From assembly GCF_014529535.1 (NCBI RefSeq), contig NW_023503555.1, forward strand, positions 2,852,001 through 2,916,000: 64,000 nucleotides of DNA. The letters are read 5' to 3'. A model generated the notes under the pieces. That model worked only from the letters and a program-made list of their open reading frames with translations. It made no database searches and was not told the DNA's origin. This document shows, one piece after another, positions 36,354 to 46,848 of the stretch. The stretch is from Bradysia coprophila (lineage: Eukaryota > Arthropoda > Insecta > Diptera > Sciaridae). Within the stretch, counting starts at the first letter, position 1. Each line of letters opens with the position of its first letter. The position numbers were made by a program, and so were the translations under genes.

Positions 36354-39300
36354 CTAAAGCACCTCATCGTCCGATCCACTGCTCAATGTATTCGGTGTCA
36401 AATCGATCGACATTTGCATCATGGTCAGTAGATCTCTATTCTTATTTCGGTAAGTCAGGGAATTAGCTCGCGGTTTTCGCCGCATAAAATGACGTTCCAC
36501 CCATTGCAGCAGAGTCAATATCGAATCTGGCGATGGTAGACGATGTTCGGCCGATGTTTTTGTGATTTGTGACGAGGTCACACGGAAAGTAGCAGCCATA
36601 CCTTTCAGTGCCTAACATGGTTCACGTTCTGTTTAGTGTCTGTGATACTAACATATCAGAATAATATATAATTACCACCATTGCATCCTCGTCGGTATCG
36701 TCATCACCAGCGTAAATTATTTTTATGCGTTCGCTCCAATCGACACCGAATGCCGTTCTTAGTATATAAATTGATGCTCGTCCTAAAACAGAGGGAAACT
36801 CTTAATGACATTGATTCTTAAGGTAATCTGTTCACATCACCCTTTACCTTTGTTCCATTGAACTGGGGGCTTGGCTTCGATGGCGCAATGTGCCTAAAAA
36901 TTGATTTTTTTTTATTAATTTCAAATGCTTTCAAGGAGTGAATTCTATGCTATAAAATTGCCTCATGTGCGTTGAACCCAAATGATTCGATGAGCTTTTT
37001 AGCCTTGGCTATCATGGGTTCTCTAAGGTTCACTGGAGTCTCACGATAATGGAATGTCTGGAATTTAATTGTTGAGAGTTTTTCCTCCATTTCAATTAAT
37101 TGACAAAATTTAATTTACCAATAATGGTCCTTTATTTTCCACCCAGGCACCATCTCTACAAAGCTGTTTTGGGGAAAAAAATGCAATCAAATTTATCCTA
37201 AAGATCACTGAAGACTCACTTACCGATTCTTGCAATGCCTTCAACAAATGACTGACTTTGCCTTCGAATTGAATGGGCATGGGATGTACGAATTTACTTC
37301 CATCAGCATGTAAAATCTCTAGACCGTGATTACCAGCGTAAGTAATACCTTCGATGCCGACCATTCGTTTAACATTTTCCACATTCCTTCCCGATATAAC
37401 GGCAACAAAAACGTCGGAATGATTGGAGAGTCTTTGAATGACTCCTTTCGTTTCGGGTGGCAGTACCGCAAGGTCTGGATGTGGAGCAATCGGTGCAAGA
37501 GTACCATCGTAGTCAAGTAGCAAAGCCAATTTGAAATTGGAACCAATGTAACTTTCCAGATAGTCGAAATCGTTTACGCTTACTGGTTGCATTACGGTTG
37601 TGCCAATTTCATCTTCCTCTATTGAGCCCATTGCTTTCAAAAATGATCGCATCCAGTAGTTGACATCACATTCCATTTCGCGTCGTCTCAATCTACTCAT
37701 TCGCAAAACTCTTTCGTCTTCTGGCATTGTCAGAGCTCTGTGAATAACGTCTGCAGCACCACCGATTTCATAAGGATTACTCAGCAACGCCTCGTGCATC
37801 ATTTCACCGGCTCCCGCAAATGGTGATACGATCAGCACGCCTGGTGGGGAGTTTATTTGGCAAGCTACGAATTCTTTAGCAACTAAATTCATTCCGTCCC
37901 GTAACGGTGTCACGAGTGCTACGTCTGCTTCACGATAATATGCAGCTAATTCGTCTTGACCAACGCATCCATAAATGTATCGAATCGGTGACCAATTAGC
38001 AGTCGTAAAACGGCCATTAATTCGTCCTACCAGCTGATCCATTTCTTCTTTTAAGTCTTGGTATTCTTTAACGTCTGTACGGGATGGAACTGAAATCTGC
38101 AATAAGCTGACCTTGCCGATATGTTCAGGATGTCGTTCCAATAACATTTCAAACGCTTTCAGCCGATGTACCAAGCCTTTGGTGTAGTCTAACCGATCAA
38201 CTCCAAGGATAATCTTTTGTTTTGTTTCGAAAATTTTCTTTGCACCCTGTGCCAGCTCGACAAATCGATCGAACGGAATACCAATAGGCAACGGTCTTAT
38301 TCTTACGGAACGGCCACCATGTTCAACGAGTAAATTCTTCCTATCAACACGACAGCCCAGATTACGTTGACAACAATCAACGAAATTCAAGCAGTAATCC
38401 CGAATGTGAAATCCAACCATATCGCATCCAAGCATACCCTGTAACAATTCATCGGCCCACGGGAACAATCGGAAAATATCCCATGGCGGAAATGGAATGT
38501 GCAAGAAGAATGCCAGCTGGCATGGAAGCTCTTTTTGTTCTGCCTTCTCTCGTATCCAATTCGCAGCCAACATTAAATGGTAATCGTGTATCCACACTAT
38601 TGGAACGGACGAATTGTTTTTGCGTTGATGGCACCGTTCGAGAGCTTCTAGTGTTTTTTCGGCAAAATATTGATTCACTTTGACATAGTTGCGCCAGTGT
38701 CCCTCTTTAAACGAAGCTCTACCCGGCATCGAATGGAATAGTGGCCAGAATGTACCATTACAACAGCCATTGTAATATGAATCGAAAATGTCTGGTTTAG
38801 CGTCGACGCATACGACCTGTTTGATAATTAGAGTAATTAGCAAATCATAATTCCCAAACGGTTGATCATATACTACGTAACAGCTTCTAAATTATGGCGT
38901 AGTTGAAAGCCCGAGCTGAAGGCAAGGCTTCCAATCATACTATTCAAAATAACAATTTTGTGGCATTTATGTACTGTAACTTATCCTATAGTGGGCGGTA
39001 AAGTTCTAGTCAACGTTGTTGCGAGAGAATCTCATGAAGAGATGTATGTGGTTTCGTTCGCATCGCATAGCAGATAAACCGCACACGACAGTATTGATGT
39101 TATGCTTAAAATGTGCGTCATACGATTGTCGTCAAAATATTTTTGTCGACTTATTTTGGCCTAATTTTAGACGCTATGAAATTGACAAAAATAAACGAAA
39201 GTCCAACTTAAGCCAATTACTGAAAGTCTGCGTCAAACAATCACAGTATTTTACGCATTCCTACCCATTGGGTCAAAAGTCTAAATACTTTTTGATAGGA

Positions 39301-42300
39301 ACATCAAAAAAAATGAATGAAATGAACTATTTCGTTTATTTATCACTTGAAATTTAAAAAATTCTTTCTCCTATTATATAGGCAGCATGGTCGTAAATGC
39401 TGTGTTGCACCACACGAGATATACATTGTTCCAGCACACGACTGATATTACTGAAAATGTGCGTCATGCATTTTCTTTGCCATATTTTGGCCCAATTTTA
39501 GACGATATCAAATTTAATAAAAAAAAAGTTTTTGGAAAGCGTGTAAGCTGAAAGTCTGTACATCATCTGTTGAAAGTATTGATAATGTTTTTTATGAAAG
39601 CTGTTATCTTACATCATTTGTTTTATTTATGAAGGAAATTTTTTAATTTTTTTTTGTAGATCGTTTGAAGGTATTAGTAAATTCTAAGAATTGGAGAAAA
39701 AATGGTGTTACTTGAATGTGTTACAAAAGTCGCGCTAGTTAATCAGTTGCCGTTAGAGTGTTTGAAATGATCTTTGTTGTTTGTCAACATTTTGATAGTA
39801 ATCAATTGAAGTCAGTCGAAGTATTCATTTGTGAAAGATTAAGTGTAGGAGCAACTCCATGTTTCATGCGGTTGTTAGAAGGTTCATTTTTTGATTCTCA
39901 ATCATACATCTTAATCAATTATGATTAACAAAAACGAGCGATAAACACTTCGCTACATAATCAATATACTTCTGGTATTTAAGGGCAAAATCTACTACTT
40001 CATTTGTTTTAACAAACATTTCGCAGAGTACACCAGTCAGAATTCATATTCAATTTTGGCCATACATGTCATAACAAATCACTAATCGCTTTTCTAATGC
40101 CATTGATAAAAAATCTTCAGAAAAAATCAGTGAGACTAAAAAGATTTATAAGATTTTTATCATTCTATTTGATTTGTTTACAGACCTCACTAACAGCCTT
40201 TTAAGGCCAATAAAAAGAGCAGTCTGGTGTGGACCACCACCGGCCAAACGTGACTTCCGACTAATGCCTCAAAGCATACAAATAATCTCTGGGGAAAGTT
40301 AGGCGATAAATAAAATCTCACCTAAATATAAGCTAAGCAAATGCATATAAATTCATCGTATTCGCCATACGAAGTCATTCAGTGTGTATACATAGTTGCA
40401 GACACCTGCCACCAAGCACACTGCAACTACCCAAATTATGTAGCTTAAGTGAACGTTTGGATGTAATGACCAATGCGATATAATCGCTAGAAAAATTCCA
40501 TGTGGAAATCGAACTCGGATCATATCTCTTTAGGTTTCGAGTCACGATTACTATTTTTAAACTTAAACAGTAATGCCACTTTATGTGAATAACAATAAGT
40601 AGTCTGAAATGATTTGAAGAATGAAGACGTCCATAAGGTAAAACAGAAGAAGTTAGTACAGAAAGTTAATTTAATTCATCGACTTATCAACTTATGGTCA
40701 GAGCATAAAATAAACTTTTTATAAATCTGCTACTTCTTCGTTTCGTTTCTCATAGTGTTTAGCGATGTCTATCTTTAAAATAGTTATTTTTTCACCAATG
40801 TTCACAACGTTTTTCACAACAAAGGTTTCCGAAGTTTCAGCAGAGGGGAGAAAATGACTAATTTTCTCAAAAATAGGCATTGGTGTTTACTTCACTGCAT
40901 TTAGCAAAACATATTAACGACAATTGAAGCACAATTTAATCAGTAAATCCTTTACGTCTGTTGTTGTAACATTTTTTCAACTCTTTTCTTTTGTTTCCTA
41001 CTAACGAAATGACAACAGATGGCGTCGGCATTGTGGAAGTAACACCATCTGTTGCTATACAACTCAAGCTATAGGTTATTGTTTTTTAGTGTTAATTGTT
41101 CGTCGAATAGAAGATGACTAGAAGACTATAGACAACTCATGACTAGCACTAACTCAGCAACGAAAATATCCCAATCAGGTGAACAATATTCTATACCAGA
41201 ATTACCAGATACAGGACTAGCACATAGGCAATTGCAAAATATTGCAATAGAATCACCAGCTACAAAATACGCAGCACTGATATTATACTTTTGTTGTGAG
41301 ATGAATTATTTACAAACAAAGCAAATAATCGAAGCCTTGCCACCAATTAACTGTCAATAACAATTATTGCCGTCTTATTAGAAAATTAATTTAATAAATA
41401 AAAGAATTCAAAAAGCAAAACAGATTAATCCAAACAATTCCAGATAAGTTCACAGCATGGGAGCTGCTTCTGAATTTAACTAGAATGCGCTAGTTAGTGT
41501 TATAAGCTGAACAAAGTTTTTTTTTCAGAATTCTTTGCGAAACGAAAATAAAAAAATAAAAATTAATCTTTCAACATAGTACGGAACGGACTTTGTAGCT
41601 TCGTTATTGATTAAGCCTAGTATACAATGGCCGGTTAAAAGAAAGATTTAATCAGAAAGTTCATTTGGCGCACGCACCTCCGATTGAAGCAAAAAAAAAG
41701 TGAGAGAAAATTTGTGTTACTTTCTATATTAAATTCATGAGATCAGCCAAAAAATTCTATGGAACCTTCGCTTGGTGTACACTTAGCTTTAAACGCAACA
41801 GTTCTAAATTTGAACCAAAAACATTTTACGCTTACAATGTATGTTAACTTACCTGCGAAGACTTCAGGCCAGCCGTTGGAGTTAAGTCATTAGGATCAGA
41901 TTCTATATTTTCATAAATTTGTCATTAGATTTCTTGCAAACAAAATTGGAAAATAAAATCAACACACCTGGTATGTCATATAACGGCTCGTTTGAATGAA
42001 TTCCTGGCCATCCAACCCACAGTCCATTGCCTTTTATTACCACGGGACAAACGGCGGTGACGAGACCACCAGCACTACAAAAAGAAATCGAATTGATTTT
42101 AATTCAGTGATCAATTGGACTTGTGTCCCGTTCGCTATGCTAACTCGCGGGCATGATCGATGATTGGAAGCTATTTTAATTTCTGTTTTCTTAACAATTA
42201 TGTGGAGCTAGCAATTCCAGCAATGGAATGAAGACAAAGGAATTTTCAGTTACAGAATCGGTAAAGTTGTGGCACATCTTCCGTAAAGATTTAACTACCA

Positions 42301-44223
42301 ATAAAGAACATTTTGGGAAAAGGAGCCTGACAGTTATTATCGTTTTTCCATATAAATTCTGTACCGATTTGGCTGTTGTCAAACAACGCGCTATCTATCA
42401 TTGCCATTCATTGCCAAAATTATTTTACTTCAAAATCTAGCTTTTCGTGTCTTTACGAAGATATTGTGATTTTTCCACTAATTTTTCTCTTTCCATAATA
42501 TTATTCCATCCACTGTTTACAAAGGAAACTTTATCTGACTCACACATGTTGTTGCAAAATCACATTCAAAGTTTAAAATGTAAAAGGCGATAAGCTTCTG
42601 AATTTGTTTCGATTTTTGAAATTGTTTTTTACAAAAAGATTTTTTTTCGCGTTTATTTAGGTCGTCTAGTCGTCCTCTGAGTGAGTTTTTTTCGATAAAG
42701 TTTAGCCTTACAATTTTCAGTCTCAAATTATTATGTCACCATCTGGTGAGAACATTTTTTCACTCAGGAATATTGACCTAATTTTTGTAACAATTTCGAA
42801 CTTGATAGAAGAATAAAAGAGTAAATAAAGAGAAGCGGTTTCTATAAAGTTCTGACACTCTGAATAATAATGAATTGTACTTTGATTCATCGATCCCTAC
42901 ATTGTCAATTGAAAACATTTTAGAAACGGCAAACATGTAACGGTCATAAATCTATTATTTCTTCTGCTTAAGAGCGCTCAACATCTGGCAAATTTCTTGC
43001 CTACATTTGTGCGTAAAAATATTCGTTTTTTGATGATTTCTCCGAACCAAATTTTTTTTTTTAAGTAAAACCATTAAAGCATGCGAAAATGTGTTACTTT
43101 TAATGGAAAAATTGGTTTGTGGATGATAACTTATCCCACTTGAAAAAACCTTTGCAAATGTTTAAATTTATGTGTTTTGGAAAGGTTTCTCCAAGTGGGT
43201 TACAGTTTTTAACATTCAAAAGTATCAACTTCTCTGATTTCTCCATAACAAGTATATGGAGAAATGAGAGAAGTAAGCAAAATAAGAAATGTATAATATG
43301 TCGATACTTTTGAATGTTAAAAACTGTAAGAATCCACAAACCAATTTTTCCCTTAAAAGTAACACATTTTTGCATGCTTTAATATTTTTACTTTTTCAAA
43401 AAAAGATTTTGGTTCAGAGAAATCATCAAAAAACGAATATTTTTGCGCACAAATGTAGGCTAGAAAATTACCAAGGGGTGAGCGCTCTTAAAGTAATTTC
43501 TTATGTTAGATACAAAATCTTCTACTTTAATAATTCCAACATGCATTTTGCTAAATAAATGAACACTGACCAAAGCTTATCGCTTGTTATTGTCTTTGTT
43601 GTTGACAACAGATGACAACGTCGTTTCAGAACCATTTTTAGCTGCATATACAGTATATAGTCAAATTCAGTAAGAATTCCTTCAATCAATCAATGAACCA
43701 ACAACAAAGTAATCCAGAGTTCATAAAATTATTTTGGATCGACGACAAATAAATTTAGCTTCGCACAGATGACCAGCATTTTAAGAGAATTCAATTCTTA
43801 AATTTTTAAGCGACTTTTTCTATGTTCACTTGACCGCTTATCGAAATACCAACCAACTTAAGACGAAAAATTACGTTTAAGAATTTTTAAGAGAGTTTGT
43901 TTCCTTATAATAGGACTTGGTTTATTTGTTACTCGTTCTGTTCTGATTTTAGCATTTTCAACAGTTTGAGGCACAATCTTTTACTTCATTTGTTCAAATT
44001 CATGATGATTTCAGATCTCATTAGCATCACGTTTCTTGTCACCGCTGTCAACAACAGATGACATAGTCGTATACATTTAGGAGTCTTACCTTGCTATGCG
44101 AGTTAATTTGCCAGTTTCAGAATCCCTTTTCAATACAAACGGCAATCGATTAGACACCACAATTAAACTGTTTTTTACATAATTGCTGTCGGCCTGAGAT
44201 ACAACGATTTCAGTTTCGACCAT
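36354..44223 (-). CDS. Tps1: Trehalose-6-phosphate synthase/phosphatase
   Basis: Makes trehalose, the insect blood sugar, from UDP-glucose and glucose-6-phosphate; cytosolic. Exons (minus): 44223-44090, 42074-41968, 41902-41853, 38816-37224, 37163-37119, 37057-36962, 36893-36848, 36782-36676, 36611-36354, giving 811 residues. Synthase (GT20) motifs: LIVVSNRLPF, WVGWPG, YYNGCCNGTFWPLFH, WIHDYHLM, GVDRLDYTKGL, RDGMNLVAKEF. The phosphatase-like HAD domain has LLLDYDGTLAP (Asp about 532), AVISGRNV and GDDDTDEDAM, so its catalytic residues appear intact. Length and order match insect Tps1 proteins. Introns 1 (2015 nt) and 3 (3036 nt) are large and repeat-rich; the rest are 60-70 nt. The donor after 36962 reads GAG|GCAATT, an apparent GC-AG intron; only this join restores HEAHCAIEAKPPV. 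The start is the first ATG before LIVVSNRLP. Confidence 0.95.
38817..41852 (-). other. Large intron 3 of the trehalose synthase gene
   Basis: 3.04 kb between the synthase exons. It contains a diverged direct duplication (39081-39235 and 39434-39570; shared GCACACGAC and ATGTGCGTCAT) and partial copies of the dispersed ATCTRYTACTTC repeat (near 39988 and 40722). A plus-strand open frame of 73 codons at 41139-41360 has no family features, and I treat it as non-coding. Confidence 0.6.
42967..43493. mobile_element. Palindromic foldback element
   Basis: The left arm, starting CTTAAGAGCGCTCA, and the right arm, ending AGCGCTCTTAAAG, are reverse complements through TACATTTGTGCG, AAAATATTCGTTTTTTGATG, AATTGGTTTGTGGAT and AACATTCAAAAGTATC. 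The axis lies near 43254 between ATTTCTCCATA and TATGGAGAAAT. The left arm is longer because of a 66-bp insertion at 43134-43199. Confidence 0.82.
43134..43199. mobile_element. Tiny nested MITE with TTA duplication
   Basis: A 66-bp unit with inverted ends CCCACTTGAAAAAACCTTT and AAAGGTTTCTCCAAGTGGG, flanked by TTA on both sides (43131-43133, 43200-43202). The mirror arm of the host palindrome lacks it. A TTA duplication fits PIF/Harbinger-type elements. About five extra bases next to the left flank are unexplained. Confidence 0.65.
43515..43616 (+). repeat. Dispersed ~100-bp repeat, one of five full copies
   Basis: Begins AAATCTTCTACTT and ends GTTGACAACAGATGAC. Other full copies in the same orientation: 6838-6942, 43974-44064, 49359-49458, 51916-52009. 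A middle block resembling GCTTATCGCTT is shared by several. The ends (ATCTGTTAC / ACAACAGAT) are weakly inverted, suggesting a short MITE family. Confidence 0.7.
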
Positions 44224-45431
44224 TTTTCTCTTATACAACTCTCTTTACAACTGACTTCCGGTAGTAATTTTGATTAATTTTTAAATTAGAGAACCACGAA
44301 AGCTATTCCTTGTCCTTCGATTGATATTAATGAATCATGTCACTACGAAATTTTATATCAGAAATTTTTCACACGAAATTTATAGTCAAATATTTTGAAT
44401 TAAGCGCACAAATTGTAACTCTTTGACAAACTGATTTTTAAATTTTTGTTTTTCTATAGACTACTCTTCAAAAAACCATTTTCGTCCAGAGCGCTTTTTA
44501 AGATGCTTATTCGTTAGCCGATGATCAATTACTGAATAAATTCAGAACATTTTCGTTCAGGATGAGAATAAATGATAAGTTGTGATACTAACACATCTCC
44601 CAATATTTATAATTATTACTTATGTACGTACTCTACTCGTACACATTCCTTCAAACATTTCGATTTGGCTTATCTTATAACAGAATTTTTCTTAGCCTCT
44701 CGTATAAAGTATCGCTGTGTGTTCTGTTTGTTGTTCGATGAAGGATCAAATAAGAAGAAAAAAAAGCGAAAAAAGCGATTTAGCTGTGTGAGATTGATAT
44801 TGACTAACAAACATTTCACATATGATTTCTGTTTGTTTTGTTGTTTTCTTTTCTTTTATGAAATCTTGTTCATTTTACTACCATAATTAGTATAACATCT
44901 ATCAAACAGCGTAATTTGTTGGAAAATTTTGAAAATAATCTTTGAACTAATTTGATTCCTACTTTCCTACAAAACGTTTTATTTCTTCATTCATTATTAC
45001 AGCTTTTAGCAGGGCCTATTCCTGATCGAATGCTAAGCTACATCTATAACAACTTGCATATTTTAGGGTATATATGAAGGAGTATCACTCATTCATATAT
45101 GTTTAGGGCCACGATTTGAAATCTGCTCCACATTATACTACCTAAGACAGTCACAGTACATCCTGAATAAACCAGATTAGTTCCGAAATGACGGTATTTG
45201 CATGCCTGAAAATGTAAAGGCTTTTTATTATTTCACTTGTTAGTTGTTAGTCACTTCGGAGCTCTCTACGATTTAAGGATGTAGAGATACACTAGGCAAG
45301 AGGGAAAATCGTTTTGCTGAATTTGCTAAAAATATGAAGCAAAATTTGGAAGGTCTTAGCAAAAGTTAGCAAGAGGGATTCTTTTGAATTTCGACTGACC
45401 GAAATCGGCGCTATTTTTTCCGTGACTTTTT

Positions 45432-46848
45432 AGCCCCGTACGAAGTACTGGGGGCTTATAAGATTAATATGCCGTTTGTAACACGTCGAATTGGAAGCAG
45501 ACAGTAAGGGCAAAGCATTTGGTTATGTTCATAGATGACGAATCCGCAATAAAAAAAATGTCCGTCCGTCCGTCCGTCCGTCCGTGACCCCTCTAGCTGG
45601 AGCAAATCACAACCTTTTTTCAAAATTCTTTTTTTCCCCGATTGGTATCGACAAAAGTAAGGTCAAGTTCGAAAATGGGCATGGTAGGGTCGGCCCTTCC
45701 AGAGCTAGGGCCCTATAGGTGTTTTTCAGTCTTTCGACGATATCTACCGAAATACGCACGCAATAGCTGCTTGTAATATATCAAATGAAAGGTATTGACG
45801 AGTAGAACAAAGTTGCTGAACATTATTTTTGGGTAGGATGCAACCCGGGCTTGTTGCGAGGGCTCAAAGGTCGTTACTCGGCCCTAAGTGTTTTTTGCAC
45901 ATAAATCGAGTAAATCTCATCCGATTTTGCTAGATTTAGTTTTTTATGGAAGGTAATTGAATACCGAAAAGAACGTGGCGAAAAAAATTTCAAATTTGGG
46001 CCCTTGGACTAAGGCCGCTACTCGGCCCTAAGTGTTTTTTGAACATAAATCGAGTAAATCTCATCCGATTTTGCTATATTTAGCTTTTTATGGAAGGTAA
46101 TTGAATACTGAAAAGAACGTGGCGAAAAACGTTTCAAATTTGCTCTCTTGGACTAAGGCCGTTAGCCGCTACTCGGCCCTAAGTGTTTTTTGCACATAAA
46201 TCGAGTAAATCTCATCCGATTTTTCTACGTTTTGTTTCATTTGAGAGATAATTGAATGCCGAATAGAATGATGGCGAAAAAAGTTTCAAATTTGGTCCCT
46301 TGGACTAAGGCCGCTACTCGGCCCTAAGTGTTTTTTGCACATAAATCGAGTAAATCTCATCCGATTTTGCTAGTTTTTGTTTCATTTGAGAGATAATGGA
46401 ATGCCGAATAGAATGGTGGAAAAAAAGTTTTAAATTTGGGCCCTTGGTCTAAGGCCGCTACTCGGCCCTAAGTGTTTTTTGCACATAAATCGAGTAAATA
46501 TCATTCGAGTTTGCTAATTTTAGTTTTATTTGAGAGGTAATTGAATACCCAATGGAAAGTTGGCAAAAAATTTTGGGTTTCTAAAATTGTTGGTTTTATT
46601 TGAGAGGTACTTCGTACGGGCTTTCGTAATTGCGCTATGCGCAATTTTAAAAATGAACACTTTCAGTAAATTTGAGCATGCCCAACTTGACTTGCATTTT
46701 GGTAACAGACGCATTAGAGGGTTGTAGACGTATTAGGGGTCCGGGCGTATTACGGCTACGTTCGTATTATGGTTACGGACGAAATAGGATTACAGGTCGT
46801 ACGGGGCTAAGTCGCAGCAAACGCTCCGACTGTTCTGATGCCTTGTTT
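45432..46848. mobile_element. Helentron-like (DINE-1/HINE-type) element, copy 2
   Basis: Same plan as 27858-29297: AGCCCCGTACGAAGTAC start, (GTCC)n at 45560-45584, five ~145-bp units, GTACGGGGCTAAGTCGCAGC near the end, and final ...CTTGTTT. It sits inside the left arm of a palindrome. The intact right arm reads GAC, six T, ATATATGCC; the interrupted arm reads GAC, five T, element, T, ATATATGCC. It therefore inserted between two T residues without a target duplication. Confidence 0.82.
45877..46605. repeat. ~145-bp tandem array, five diverged units
   Basis: CTCGGCCCTAAGTGTTTTTT starts at 45877, 46021, 46172, 46317 and 46461 (spacings 144, 151, 145, 144). The units are homologous to those at 28301-29026 but more diverged from one another. 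Confidence 0.9.

Larger units (their letters stand above)
42075..44089 (-). other. Large intron 1 of the trehalose synthase gene
   Basis: 2.0 kb after the first coding exon. It holds a palindromic element (about 42967-43493) with a tiny nested insertion, and two full copies of the dispersed ~100-bp repeat (43515-43616 and 43974-44064). The latter copy ends about 25 nt before the first exon's splice donor. Confidence 0.65.

Noticed and set aside
40505..40560. tRNA T-arm-like sequence (AATCGAACTCGGATCA)
   Set aside because: It resembles the T arm of the tRNA-Gly at 53.5 kb, but no acceptor stem, D arm or anticodon arm can be built around it.
41139..41360. 73-codon plus-strand open frame in the trehalose synthase intron
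   Set aside because: No family features, no splice partner and antisense to the host gene; a nearby AATAAA is not enough to call a gene.
44572..44886. 104-codon frame near the trehalose synthase 5' end
   Set aside because: Poly-Lys and Phe/Leu-rich low-complexity translation of AT-rich sequence.
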